This document shows, piece by piece, positions 1 through 7,865 of a stretch of 64,000 nucleotides of DNA (positions within the stretch are counted from its first letter, which is position 1; each line of letters begins with the position of its first letter). A model generated the notes under the pieces. It ran no database searches and was not told the DNA's origin. It was given only the letters and a program-made list of their open reading frames with translations. The stretch covers positions 558,001-622,000 of the forward strand of contig NZ_FRBX01000004.1 of the NCBI RefSeq assembly GCF_900142715.1, written 5' to 3'. The position numbers and the translations under genes are program-made. Source of the stretch: Flavobacterium pectinovorum. Its GTDB lineage: Bacteria > Bacteroidota > Bacteroidia > Flavobacteriales > Flavobacteriaceae.

Positions 1-102
1 CGTAATAACGCCAACAACATCGTAATTGTTTTTAATAATGGTGTCCAGAATGCCAACAGCAAATTCCGGAGTTCCCATAAATATAATTCTCAATTTTTCC
101 AT
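1..102 (-). CDS. fmt: Methionyl-tRNA formyltransferase, N-terminal fragment
   Basis: Only the first 34 codons lie in the window; the gene runs off the left edge. The N-terminus reads MEKLRIIFMGTPEFAVGILD, and the FMGTPEFA strand-loop is the hallmark of the formyl-tetrahydrofolate-binding Rossmann fold of Fmt. The enzyme formylates initiator Met-tRNA using 10-formyl-THF. The ATG overlaps the TAA stop of recQ by one base (TAATG), so the two genes are probably co-transcribed and translationally coupled, recQ first. Confidence 0.93.
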   Translation of the reverse strand, partial: MEKLRIIFMGTPEFAVGILDTIIKNNYDVVGVIT

Positions 103-1997
103 TATGATTTTAAAGTGTATTTATTATTGGGTTGAATGGTAATATGATTGTTTTCTAATAATTCCTGAAGCACCAAAATAATATCATTGGCATCCATTTT
201 TATTTGTGTCTGAATTTCTCTCGAAGTTAAAGCGGCCGATTTTAGTAAATGCAGAATTTTATCTGCAATCGAATCAGCTTCGGTGATTTTTCCTTTTTGA
301 GTAATGCAATAAGAACAAACGCCACAGTTTTCTTTTGTTTCTTCTCCAAAGTAATCCAAAATCAAACGGTTCTTGCAGGTTTTATTCTCCTTTATATAAT
401 GTAGCACAGATAAAAGCTGTTCTTTTTTTAGCTGATTTTGTTTTTCCAGATATTTCGAAACTCTGTTTATAGTAAGATCATCTTCGCGAACTTCATTAAA
501 TAATATAGTAGCGTCGTTGTTTTTCGATTTATATTCGATGATTTCTTTTTCTCTAAGTTTTTCTAAAACAGCCAAAACCTGTTCTTCTGTATGATTTGAT
601 TTTTTTGCAATCAAAGAAAGATTAAAAGGAGTTTTCATTTCATAAACTCCGGGATACGTTCTTAAAATCGCCAGAATAATTTCCTCATCATTTTGATTCA
701 AACTCGTATACCGAATTACTTCTTTTGATTCGATTAAAAACTGCAGTGTAATTTTTTCTGAGAATTCCTGTGATAGCGTAATGATTCCCTGTTGATTTAA
801 AAACTGCAAAGCATTATACGTTTTTAAAGTGGGAAACTCATATTTATGACAAAAATGATTTAGTTTAAAAGAAAAAGTATCATCTAAACCTTCTCCATAG
901 GCAATCTGAAAATAGTTGCAAAGTTTGACATACATCGTTTTTAAAAACTTCTTATCCGGCAAAACACTTAAAAATTGCTGTTCGGTTTGATTTGCATCTG
1001 AATTGTTATAAAGCAAAACTGAAAAAGCTTTTTCGCCATTTCGTCCCGCTCTTCCGGATTCCTGATAATAATTTTCTATATTTTCAGGAAGTTGCGTATG
1101 AATAACAGTTTTTACATTGTCTTTGTCAATTCCCATTCCAAACGCATTCGTGGCTACAATAACCTGCGCTTGTTCAGACATCCACAACTGCATGTTTTTA
1201 TCTTTTTCTTTTGCCGAAAGTCCACCGTGATAATAAGTTGCCTTGAATCCTAAAGATTGTAGTTGTGATGAAATACTCAAACATGATTTTCGATTTCGTA
1301 CATATATAATAGAAGGCTGTGGGTTTTTCTTCAAAATTTGTTCGGTACGATACAATTTGTCTTCGACCTCAAAAATCATGTAAGCAATGTTTTTTCTTTC
1401 AAATGATTGTTGAAAAAGTTTTGGGGCTTTTAAACCTAATTCTGTATTGATATCTTCAATAACTCTTGGAGTTGCTGTTGCTGTCAATGCTAGAAAAGGA
1501 ATCTTAGGAAAATATTTTTTAAGCTCAGAAATTTTCAGATAAGCCGGACGAAAATCGTGTCCCCATTGCGAAACACAATGCGCTTCATCAATAGCAATTA
1601 AATTTATAGGAAGATTTTTGATGCGCTCCAAAATCCAATCAGACTGAAGTCTTTCAGGAGAAAGATATAAAAACTTATAATTTCCGTATTGACAATTGTC
1701 CAGAAGATCAATGATTTCTTCCGTGTGAATTCCGCCTGTCAGCGCAATGGCTTTAATTTCCCTTTTTTGCAAATTCGCCACCTGATCTTTCATAAGAGCG
1801 ATCAAAGGTGAAATCACCAAACAAATTCCGTCCTGCATCATAGCCGGAACCTGAAAACAAATCGATTTTCCGCCACCCGTTGGGAGCAAAGCAAAAGTAT
1901 CCTGACCTTCTAAAACCGAGTCAATAATTTCCTTTTGCAACGGTCTAAAACTGTCGTGTTTCCAGTATTTTAAAAGAATTTCCTGTGCTTCTGGCAT
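102..1997 (-). CDS. recQ: ATP-dependent DNA helicase RecQ
   Basis: 631-residue superfamily 2 helicase that unwinds DNA 3' to 5' in recombinational repair. Visible motifs in order: Walker A GGGKS (41-45), SPLIALMKDQV (63-73), Walker B DEAH (137-140) followed by the RecQ-specific aromatic-rich loop CVSQWGHDFRPAY, motif III LTATATP (171-177), and motif VI ESGRAGRNGE. Near residues 550-572 four Cys (CKNR...CGVCSYC) form the RecQ zinc site, followed by a winged-helix region. The protein ends soon after, so the HRDC domain of longer RecQ proteins is absent. It lies directly upstream of fmt with a one-base stop/start overlap. Family assignment is firm; which RecQ paralog of the genome this is cannot be told here. 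Confidence 0.96.
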   Translation of the reverse strand: MPEAQEILLKYWKHDSFRPLQKEIIDSVLEGQDTFALLPTGGGKSICFQVPAMMQDGICLVISPLIALMKDQVANLQKREIKAIALTGGIHTEEIIDLLDNCQYGNYKFLYLSPERLQSDWILERIKNLPINLIAIDEAHCVSQWGHDFRPAYLKISELKKYFPKIPFLALTATATPRVIEDINTELGLKAPKLFQQSFERKNIAYMIFEVEDKLYRTEQILKKNPQPSIIYVRNRKSCLSISSQLQSLGFKATYYHGGLSAKEKDKNMQLWMSEQAQVIVATNAFGMGIDKDNVKTVIHTQLPENIENYYQESGRAGRNGEKAFSVLLYNNSDANQTEQQFLSVLPDKKFLKTMYVKLCNYFQIAYGEGLDDTFSFKLNHFCHKYEFPTLKTYNALQFLNQQGIITLSQEFSEKITLQFLIESKEVIRYTSLNQNDEEIILAILRTYPGVYEMKTPFNLSLIAKKSNHTEEQVLAVLEKLREKEIIEYKSKNNDATILFNEVREDDLTINRVSKYLEKQNQLKKEQLLSVLHYIKENKTCKNRLILDYFGEETKENCGVCSYCITQKGKITEADSIADKILHLLKSAALTSREIQTQIKMDANDIILVLQELLENNHITIQPNNKYTLKS

Positions 1998-2061
1998 AGC
2001 TTTGGTTTTAAAGTTAAAAATTTAGAAATCAGTTCTAGTTTTACAACTTTAAACCGCCTGC

Positions 2062-2595
2062 CTAAATTTTATCTAAGATATAAAGAATTCTGTTTTCAAC
2101 CGTATCTTTAGGCACCTCAATTAAATTGTAGCCATATTTGCTATACGTCTCAACAAGATGTTTCTGAATCGTTAATGCCTGTTCAAAATTTTCGTAACGT
2201 TCTGTGTCGCTTTCGTAAATTTCTTCCCAAGGCGGTAAAATAAAAGTTTTGGTGTATTTAAAATCCTCACAAGCCTTTACAAAATGCGCCGGATATTCAT
2301 CACCTATATAATCCATATAAGCCACAACATCAGGAATTCCGCGATCTATAAAAACTACATTATCAGGTTCTTCAATGGCGTTTTCAAATTGTTTAATTCT
2401 GCCTTCCAATAACATTTCGCTAAACAACAAAGGTTGTTCCAGGAACAATTGCTCGATTCCGCGTTGTTGAGCTTCGAGAGTAACTTGTCTTGAAATTTCA
2501 GGATAACAGCAGTAGCCACGAGCCACCAATTCGTTGATAAGAGTAGATTTTCCCGTTCCCGGGCCACCAATGAGTACTATGATTTGTTTTTGCAC
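2062..2595 (-). CDS. Small AAA/P-loop ATPase (AAA_28-like)
   Basis: 177-residue nucleotide-binding protein. Walker A is GGPGTGKS (10-17); the strand VFIDRG (81-86) fits a Walker B in the P-loop kinase style. Single-domain proteins of this type (AAA_28, related to the kinase part of NadR) are widespread in Bacteroidota, usually without an assigned substrate. No signal peptide or membrane segment is seen. The gene stands alone between recQ and a repeat-rich gap. A phosphotransfer role is plausible from the fold but is inference. Confidence 0.75.
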   Translation of the reverse strand: MQKQIIVLIGGPGTGKSTLINELVARGYCCYPEISRQVTLEAQQRGIEQLFLEQPLLFSEMLLEGRIKQFENAIEEPDNVVFIDRGIPDVVAYMDYIGDEYPAHFVKACEDFKYTKTFILPPWEEIYESDTERYENFEQALTIQKHLVETYSKYGYNLIEVPKDTVENRILYILDKI

Positions 2596-2612
2596 TTTCT
2601 AAAAATAAAGCG

Positions 2613-2620
2613 CAAATTTA
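2613..2620 (-). promoter_or_regulatory. Putative -7 box of the AAA ATPase gene
   Basis: The minus strand reads TAAATTTG, matching the Bacteroidota -7 consensus TAnnTTTG, 18 nt upstream of the ATG. I see no good -33 box, so the call is tentative. Confidence 0.4.
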
Positions 2621-2690
2621 CCTAAAGTTATTGGTATTTAAAAAGATTATTTTGCTTTAAGCGAATGATTTCGCAATTTTCGTAATTATG

Positions 2691-2884
2691 CGGGATTAAA
2701 ATCCAGCTCTACAAAATAAATTGTTTGTCTGGAACTAAAATAAGAGAGAGTCATACGCTCGACAAAATATTATGGTGCTGGATTAAAATCCAGCCCTACA
2801 AAATAGATCGTTCCTCCGGAACTAAAACAGAAAAGAGTCATCGGCTCGACAAATATTGTAGGGCTGGACTTTAGTCCAGTTTTA
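2691..2884. repeat. Palindromic repeat cluster, two direct units plus one inverted
   Basis: Two imperfect units of 87-nt period share GGATTAAAATCCAGC, CTACAAAATA, GGAACTAAAA, AGAGTCAT and GCTCGACAAA. The second unit begins near 2776. A third partial unit at 2857-2884 is inverted and carries CTGGACTTTAGTCCAG, a 6-bp stem with a TTTA loop. Each unit core can fold into a small hairpin. No open frame of note crosses the region. It looks like a REP-type intergenic element and fills part of a 522-nt gene-free gap. Confidence 0.75.
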
Positions 2885-2907
2885 AATCGAAATATGAAAT
2901 ATTTGTT

Positions 2908-2923
2908 AAGTCCGGCGGGACTT
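2908..2923. repeat. Small palindrome AAGTCC/GGACTT
   Basis: AAGTCCGGCGGGACTT is a 6-bp inverted repeat with a 4-nt loop, lying between two other repeat families in the same gene-free gap. Confidence 0.55.
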
Positions 2924-2996
2924 CATATTTATAGAAAATTATTATATTTTGGTAAAGTCCTATCTATCGGGGTGAAATTTTTGGAATAATTATAAC

Positions 2997-3060
2997 GCTC
3001 CGCTGGAGCTTAGGAATATCAAACATGAAATTGGCTATAAATATTTTGCTCCGCTGGAGC
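2997..3060. repeat. Twin GCTCCGCTGGAGC palindromes
   Basis: Two identical 13-nt palindromes (GCTCC-GCT-GGAGC) sit at 2997-3009 and 3048-3060, in direct orientation 51 nt apart. The surrounding AT-rich sequence is unremarkable. This is a different family from the repeat at 2691-2884. Confidence 0.7.
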
Positions 3061-3117
3061 TTTTTCATGTATAATTTAAATAGCTCTTGTCTTTAAGTAT
3101 GGGTTATGATTTCGGTT

Positions 3118-3741
3118 TTAGCCAAATATTTGCCACCATTTCTTTTTAATCTTTTTGGGAATTATTCTTGGGTTATCTTCTATTTGATTTCCATTAAAAT
3201 CGATCACATATTCATTTGATTCAAAATCAAATAATCGTATTGTGCTCTCTTCAATAGTGAATTCTGGTATGCCTTCAATATTTACCCAAATATCTCTTCC
3301 TCCAAAACTCCAGACAATATTACCTTCCTTTGTAATTCTAAAAATTTCTAATTCTCCATGAATTAAAATATCATTTTCATGTTGATAAATAGAAAGATTT
3401 GTGAAAGTGTCAAATTCTTTATTCCAAATTAAATCTAAAGAAGGAATTTCAAGACAATAAATTTTATTGCAGATACGAATCCATATTTTATCATTATCAA
3501 TAATAAATGCATTTTCATATATTCCAGTTCCTCCGCCAACTTCACAAATTATAGCATTTGAAATTTCGCTTCCAAATTTATTAACGGTAATGGCATGTTT
3601 GCTGGTTGGACAAAACTCGTCTTCTGGATGTTTTTCATCAAAATAAACTTTCTCATATTGCTTTAAATTATTAACTGAATTTAAAATGTAATTTGGATTA
3701 TCTAATATTTCAATTTCGAAATTTTTATAATTGTGTTTCAT
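3118..3741 (-). CDS. Hypothetical protein, 207 aa
   Basis: I do not recognise this family. The protein is soluble, has no signal peptide, and is rich in short beta-strand patterns (IWIRICNKIYCLEI, DLIWNKEFD, NILIHGELEIFRI, GNIVWSFGGRDIWV). The strand-turn-Trp rhythm resembles blades of a small PQQ-like propeller or an immunity-type beta protein. The tail is very basic (PKKIKKKWWQIFG). It is followed after 7 nt by the start of a small membrane-protein gene region and lies in a hydrolase cluster of the same strand, so co-transcription is possible. Function unknown. Confidence 0.7.
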   Translation of the reverse strand: MKHNYKNFEIEILDNPNYILNSVNNLKQYEKVYFDEKHPEDEFCPTSKHAITVNKFGSEISNAIICEVGGGTGIYENAFIIDNDKIWIRICNKIYCLEIPSLDLIWNKEFDTFTNLSIYQHENDILIHGELEIFRITKEGNIVWSFGGRDIWVNIEGIPEFTIEESTIRLFDFESNEYVIDFNGNQIEDNPRIIPKKIKKKWWQIFG

Positions 3742-3748
3742 CTTTTTG

Positions 3749-4006
3749 TTATTTTGGAAAATTATAACCCAGCCAAATCATTGCAATTAATAATAAGGTT
3801 ACTGTAGTTATAGATCCACATAAAATTCCCCAGCCTAAATGTTTTAAATTAGTACTTCGGTTTTTTGAGAAAAGTTTAATTGCTAACCCAATTAATATTG
3901 AGAACAAGAAAATCATTAGAATTGAATTGAAATTATCTAATAATTTTAGATTTACTATGATTAAAAGATGTACAATCAATGTTAAGAAGAAATAGACTAT
4001 TTTCAT
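3749..4006 (-). CDS. Small integral membrane protein, 85 aa
   Basis: Three hydrophobic segments (about 2-20, 27-46 and 58-80 from the ATG) with a basic loop KLFSKNRSTNLKH between the second and third predict an inner-membrane protein. I prefer the ATG at 4006, one base past the hydrolase stop (TAATATG), over an in-frame GTG at 4015 that would overlap the upstream gene by 8 nt. The tight spacing suggests coupling to the upstream esterase-like gene. No family recognised. Confidence 0.65.
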   Translation of the reverse strand: MKIVYFFLTLIVHLLIIVNLKLLDNFNSILMIFLFSILIGLAIKLFSKNRSTNLKHLGWGILCGSITTVTLLLIAMIWLGYNFPK

Positions 4007-4007
4007 A

Positions 4008-4925
4008 TTACTCACAAAACAAATATTTCCCAGAATTCACAACTTTCTTCTTCGAAGGCACAATCAAATGCGATTCAAATTTCTTTCCACTCAAAACATC
4101 ATTCACAAAATCCAAAACATATTGTTTGCCATCATGAAAAAGATAACCCGAAAATTCATGCCCGCCACCGCAAAACGTAATCAGTTCAACGTCTTTATGT
4201 AAATCATTCATTTGATTGTAAACCGCATAAGACCCAAAAAGAATCAGCCAACCCGAAGCATTTGTGGGGCAGGAGCGGTGAGATCCTGCGGCATAAGGAA
4301 CAGTATCGTCATTATTTCCGTGTGATAATAACATTGGCATTGCTTTTTCTTTCGTAATTAAATTTATATCCTGAATGGCACCAGAACCTCCAATAAAACC
4401 AGTGTATTTAAAGTTTTCAGGCAAATTATTTTTGTATAAATTCATCAGTTTATAATCCCAAAACGAAGCATGAAAACCAATTTCGGCTCCGGCACTAATT
4501 CCAGAAATAAATATTTTTGAAGCGTCAAGATTATATTTATTTGCATTTTCAATCAAAAAGGAGGTTGCCTGCCACATATCGCTCACGCCAATTTGAATTG
4601 CTTTTATCTTTTCAGTTAAAGTTCCTTTGCACCCAAAATCTTTTCCTTTCATGTATAAACTGTATGAAATGCTGGCCACTGCATAACCGTTTTTTGCCAT
4701 AAACATTCCAAAATCTTTTTCTTGTGTACGGTCTCCACCAGAAAATCCACCACCAAAAGCAAAAATGATCAACGGAATTTTTTCGTTGGTTTTCTTCTGA
4801 GGCAAATACAAATCCAGATCCAGTTTGATTGTATCATTTTGGAAATAAGTCATTGTTTTTATTTCCTGTGCCTGAATATTGAAAAAGATGAGAATTGTAA
4901 AAAGTAAGAAGATATATTTTTTCAT
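4008..4925 (-). CDS. Secreted alpha/beta-hydrolase (esterase/lipase-like)
   Basis: 305 residues beginning with a signal peptide (hydrophobic core FLLFTILIFF, likely cut after QA at 18-19). The fold elements are clear: oxyanion-region FAFGGGFSGGDR (56-66), nucleophile elbow GISAG with Ser144, an acidic residue in HGNNDDTVP (Asp206 or Asp207) and the catalytic His in GGGHEF (His256). This layout matches the BD-FAE/carboxylesterase branch, which hydrolyses acyl esters, often on polysaccharides, outside the cytoplasm. Substrate is not predictable. It is the first gene of a run continuing into the small membrane protein and the 207-aa protein. Confidence 0.85.
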   Translation of the reverse strand: MKKYIFLLFTILIFFNIQAQEIKTMTYFQNDTIKLDLDLYLPQKKTNEKIPLIIFAFGGGFSGGDRTQEKDFGMFMAKNGYAVASISYSLYMKGKDFGCKGTLTEKIKAIQIGVSDMWQATSFLIENANKYNLDASKIFISGISAGAEIGFHASFWDYKLMNLYKNNLPENFKYTGFIGGSGAIQDINLITKEKAMPMLLSHGNNDDTVPYAAGSHRSCPTNASGWLILFGSYAVYNQMNDLHKDVELITFCGGGHEFSGYLFHDGKQYVLDFVNDVLSGKKFESHLIVPSKKKVVNSGKYLFCE

Positions 4926-4975
4926 CGTATTTCGGTTTTTAAAGGGAAAGTCTTAGAATTTAAAAGTGCTGACTT

Positions 4976-5028
4976 AAAAAACTTTGCGTCTCTGCGACTT
5001 TGTGCTATATTTTTGCAGCAAAGTTTTT
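4976..5028. repeat. Inverted repeat, ACTTTGC family
   Basis: AAAAACTTTGC at about 4977-4987 is mirrored by GCAAAGTTTTT at 5018-5028, with TCTCTGCGACTTTGTG between. The same word set recurs at 18186-18322, so this is a dispersed repeat family. It fills the first part of the 327-nt gap between the hydrolase and the DUF493 gene. Confidence 0.65.
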
Positions 5029-5042
5029 CAAATATAAAAGTT

Positions 5043-5157
5043 AGCCACGAATTTCACTAATTTACACGAATTTTTAATTTACACCTAAATCTAAACTATA
5101 TGATATTTACAATTTTTAAACCGTTTTTAATTAGTGAAAATTCGTGAAATTTGTGGC
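5043..5157. repeat. GCCACGAATT-family imperfect inverted repeat
   Basis: The left arm begins GCCACGAATTTCACTAATTT and the right arm ends with the complement-like GAAATTTGTGGC. The arms are about 30 nt each and imperfect, with an AT-rich centre. Related elements occur at 7794-7845, 27331-27409 and, as a half copy, near 34241. Confidence 0.7.
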
Positions 5158-5225
5158 AAAAAAGTATCATGAATTTCATCCCAAAAAATCTAAAATCAAA
5201 AATCTGAAATCTGAAATCAAAACCG

Positions 5226-5233
5226 TATATTTG
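5226..5233 (+). promoter_or_regulatory. Putative -7 box for the DUF493 gene
   Basis: TATATTTG matches TAnnTTTG, 19 nt before the ATG. A convincing -33 TTG is not seen. Confidence 0.45.
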
Positions 5234-5252
5234 CCTTTATTTTTAATTACGA

Positions 5253-5549
5253 ATGGAGAACGATAAAGAAAAAAACACCGCCGAATTTTACGAAAGATTA
5301 AAAGTAGAGCTGGATAACGCAAATACCTGGCCAGCTGAATATTTATATAAATTTATAGTGCCTTCAGTTGCCGATAACGTTGAGCGCGTTGAAAAAGCTT
5401 TTGACAGTATGGGTGCGGTTATCAAAACAACAAAATCTAAAACAGGTAAATTTACCAGCGTTTCTGTAGATGTTACAATGAATAGCTCTGACGATGTCAT
5501 TGGTAAATACAAAGAAGTTTCTACAATAGAAGGTATAGTTTCATTATAA
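5253..5549 (+). CDS. DUF493 family protein
   Basis: 98-residue cytoplasmic protein of the DUF493 (YbeD-like) family, a small ACT-like alpha/beta fold. Family features visible are the start of the fold at WPAEYLYKFIVPS, followed by the alternating strand KTTKSKTGKFTSVSVDVTMNS and the final helix region DVIGKYKEVSTIEGIVSL. YbeD-type proteins are suspected small-ligand regulators; no role is established for the Bacteroidota members. It precedes the DUF4290 gene by only 3 nt, so the two form an operon. Confidence 0.85.
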   Translation: MENDKEKNTAEFYERLKVELDNANTWPAEYLYKFIVPSVADNVERVEKAFDSMGAVIKTTKSKTGKFTSVSVDVTMNSSDDVIGKYKEVSTIEGIVSL

Positions 5550-5552
5550 CTT

Positions 5553-6272
5553 ATGATCGAAAAATATAAAAAAGAAGTCGCAAATGATGTTGTTTTTAAT
5601 TTAGAATACAATTCTGAAAGACAACGATTAATCATTCCTGAATATGGTCGTCATTTGCAAAAACTGATCGATCAGGCAACTGCAATTGAAGATGCCGATA
5701 CGCGCAATAAAGCTGCAAAATACATTATTCAGGTAATGGGAAGTTTAAATCCGCATTTGCGTGATGTGCCTGATTTTCAGCATAAATTATGGGATCAGCT
5801 TTTCATTATGTCTGATTTTAAATTAGATGTAGAATCGCCATATCCAATTCCGTCAAGAGATGTATTGCAGTTAAAACCGGATGTTTTACAATATCCGCAA
5901 AACTTTCCAAAATACAGGTTCTATGGTAACAACATCAAGTACATGATTGATGTTGCTAATAAATGGGACGAAGGCGAAATGAAAAACGCATTGGTATTGG
6001 TGATCGCCAACCACATGAAAAAATCATACTTGAGCTGGAATAAGGACACTGTAAAAGACGATGTTATTTTTGAACATTTATTCGAATTGTCGGGTGGAAA
6101 AATTAACTTGTTACAAAGCACAGAAGAGCTTTTAAATACAACCGATTTATTGCGTACCAATAAACGCATGTCGAACAAAATTACACCACCGGGACAGCCA
6201 AAAATTCAAAGCAACAAAAACAATAAAGGCCCTGGAAAACCAAAACCTTTTCAGAAAAATAATCAAAAATAA
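5553..6272 (+). CDS. DUF4290 domain-containing protein
   Basis: 239 residues. The first about 200 residues match the Bacteroidota-specific DUF4290 family (IIPEYGRHLQKLID, MGSLNPHLRDVPDFQHKLWD, ESPYPIPSRD), a mostly helical cytoplasmic protein of unknown role. The last about 35 residues (from NKITPPGQPKI) are a low-complexity tail rich in Pro, Lys, Asn and Gln, probably disordered and basic. It sits between DUF493 and murA on the same strand. Confidence 0.88.
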   Translation: MIEKYKKEVANDVVFNLEYNSERQRLIIPEYGRHLQKLIDQATAIEDADTRNKAAKYIIQVMGSLNPHLRDVPDFQHKLWDQLFIMSDFKLDVESPYPIPSRDVLQLKPDVLQYPQNFPKYRFYGNNIKYMIDVANKWDEGEMKNALVLVIANHMKKSYLSWNKDTVKDDVIFEHLFELSGGKINLLQSTEELLNTTDLLRTNKRMSNKITPPGQPKIQSNKNNKGPGKPKPFQKNNQK

Positions 6273-6275
6273 AAA

Positions 6276-6465
6276 AGGTACTAAGTCTCTGAGATGATAA
6301 GTTGCTAAGTTTTTTTAGCTCAGGATCTTAGAATCTCAGTAACTCAAAGCCCTAAAAAACAAAAACAAAAATAAAAATAAAAAAAGGTACTAAGATACTA
6401 AGATGCTAAGCTACTAAGATTTTTTAGCTCAGAACCTTAGAACCTCAGAACCTCAGAACCTAAAA
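6276..6465. repeat. Two tandem CTAAG/CTTAG hairpin repeats upstream of murA
   Basis: Units at about 6276-6355 and 6383-6465 each contain runs such as GGTACTAAG, GATGCTAAG and then TTTTTTAGCTCAG with CTTAGAACCTCAG, so the two halves of each unit are roughly complementary. The second ends 7 nt before the murA ATG. Sister copies lie at 8744-8785, 26388-26425, 26548-26582 and 59590-59612, all in intergenic DNA. Confidence 0.75.
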
Positions 6466-6472
6466 GAGAAAT

Positions 6473-7786
6473 ATGGGAATTTTTAAAATCGAAGGAGGAA
6501 TTCCTTTAAAAGGAGAAATCACTCCGCAAGGAGCAAAAAATGAGGCATTACAAATTTTATGTGCCGTGCTTCTAACGGGGGATAAAGTAAAAATTAATAA
6601 TATTCCCGATATTATTGACATCAATAAATTAATCACTTTGTTGGGTAATTTAGGAGTTAAAATTCAGCGCAATGAACCGGGTTCGATTACGTTTCAGGCG
6701 GATGAAGTTAACGTTGGTTATTTAGAAACTGAAGCTTTCAAAAAAGAAGGTGGAGCGCTTCGTGGTTCTATTATGATTGTTGGACCGCTTTTGGCACGTT
6801 TCGGAAAAGGATATATTCCAAAACCGGGAGGAGATAAAATTGGTCGTCGCAGATTAGATACACACTTTGAAGGTTTCATTAACCTTGGAGCAAAATTTAG
6901 ATACAACAGAGAAGATCACTTTTACGGAGTAGAATCTCCGGCAGAAGGATTGCAAGGAACAGATATGTTACTTGATGAAGCATCTGTAACCGGAACTGCA
7001 AATATCGTAATGGCAGCCGTTTTAGCAAAAGGACAAACAACAGTTTACAACGCTGCTTGTGAGCCTTACCTGCAACAATTGTGTAAAATGCTAAACTCAA
7101 TGGGAGCTAAAATTACCGGAGTTGGTTCAAACTTATTGACTATCGAAGGTGTTGAAAGCCTTGGTGGATGTGAGCACACAATTCTTCCTGATATGATTGA
7201 AATCGGTTCATGGATTGGCCTTGCAGCTATGACAAAAAGCGAAATCACAATTAAAAATGTAAGCTGGGAAAATTTAGGTTTGATTCCGAATACATTTAGA
7301 AAATTGGGTATTACAATCGAAAAACGTGGTGACGATATTTATATTCCTGCTCACACAGACGGGTACGAAGTAAAAACCGATATTGATGGTTCTATCTTAA
7401 CCATTGCCGATGCACCTTGGCCAGGATTTACACCTGACTTATTGAGTATTGTTTTGGTTGTGGCAACACAAGCAAAAGGTGATGTTTTAATTCACCAAAA
7501 AATGTTCGAAAGCCGTTTGTTTTTCGTTGATAAATTAATCGATATGGGAGCAAAAATCATGTTATGTGATCCGCACAGAGCTGTGGTTATGGGACATAAT
7601 TTCGAATCTCAATTGAAAGCAACAACAATGTCATCTCCGGATATTCGTGCGGGTATTTCATTATTAATTGCTGCACTTTCTGCAAAAGGAACAAGCACAA
7701 TTCAAAATATAGAACAAATCGACCGTGGATACGAGCGTATCGACGAGCGTTTAAGAGCTATTGGAGCAAAAATCGTGAGAGCGTAA
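6473..7786 (+). CDS. murA: UDP-N-acetylglucosamine 1-carboxyvinyltransferase
   Basis: 437 residues, normal MurA length. It transfers enolpyruvate from PEP to UDP-GlcNAc, the first committed step of peptidoglycan synthesis in the cytoplasm. Substrate residues are present: Lys22 in PQGAKNEAL, the RGSIMIVGPLLARFG segment (97-111), Asp in DAPWPGFTPDL, and Arg in SSPDIRAGISLLIAAL. The active-site loop reads KPGGDKIGRRRLDTH, so the position of the usual catalytic Cys (Cys115 in E. coli numbering) is Asp121 (GAT at 6833-6835). Enzymes with Asp here remain active and are not alkylated by fosfomycin. A CTAAG repeat pair separates it from DUF4290. Confidence 0.97.
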   Translation: MGIFKIEGGIPLKGEITPQGAKNEALQILCAVLLTGDKVKINNIPDIIDINKLITLLGNLGVKIQRNEPGSITFQADEVNVGYLETEAFKKEGGALRGSIMIVGPLLARFGKGYIPKPGGDKIGRRRLDTHFEGFINLGAKFRYNREDHFYGVESPAEGLQGTDMLLDEASVTGTANIVMAAVLAKGQTTVYNAACEPYLQQLCKMLNSMGAKITGVGSNLLTIEGVESLGGCEHTILPDMIEIGSWIGLAAMTKSEITIKNVSWENLGLIPNTFRKLGITIEKRGDDIYIPAHTDGYEVKTDIDGSILTIADAPWPGFTPDLLSIVLVVATQAKGDVLIHQKMFESRLFFVDKLIDMGAKIMLCDPHRAVVMGHNFESQLKATTMSSPDIRAGISLLIAALSAKGTSTIQNIEQIDRGYERIDERLRAIGAKIVRA

Positions 7787-7793
7787 AAAGTTA

Positions 7794-7845
7794 GCCACGA
7801 ATTTAAATCTTCAAAGATTATCAAAATAATTTGTGAATTCGTGGC
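7794..7845. repeat. GCCACGAATT perfect 10-bp inverted repeat
   Basis: GCCACGAATT at 7794-7803 and its complement AATTCGTGGC at 7836-7845 enclose a 32-nt AT-rich loop, directly downstream of murA. It may act as a weak terminator, but no T-run follows the right arm on the + strand. Confidence 0.7.
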
Positions 7846-7865
7846 AAAAAAATAAATGTCGTTAA

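Noticed and set aside
2997..3060. CRISPR-like repeat pair
   Set aside because: Only two 13-nt palindromes with one 38-nt spacer; no array, no cas genes.
3118..4006. Toxin-immunity pair
   Set aside because: The two small unknown proteins show no recognisable toxin domain, and the upstream gene is a hydrolase; the evidence is insufficient.
4007..4015. GTG start for the small membrane protein
   Set aside because: It would overlap the upstream hydrolase gene by 8 nt, whereas an ATG one base after the stop gives a clean coupled start.
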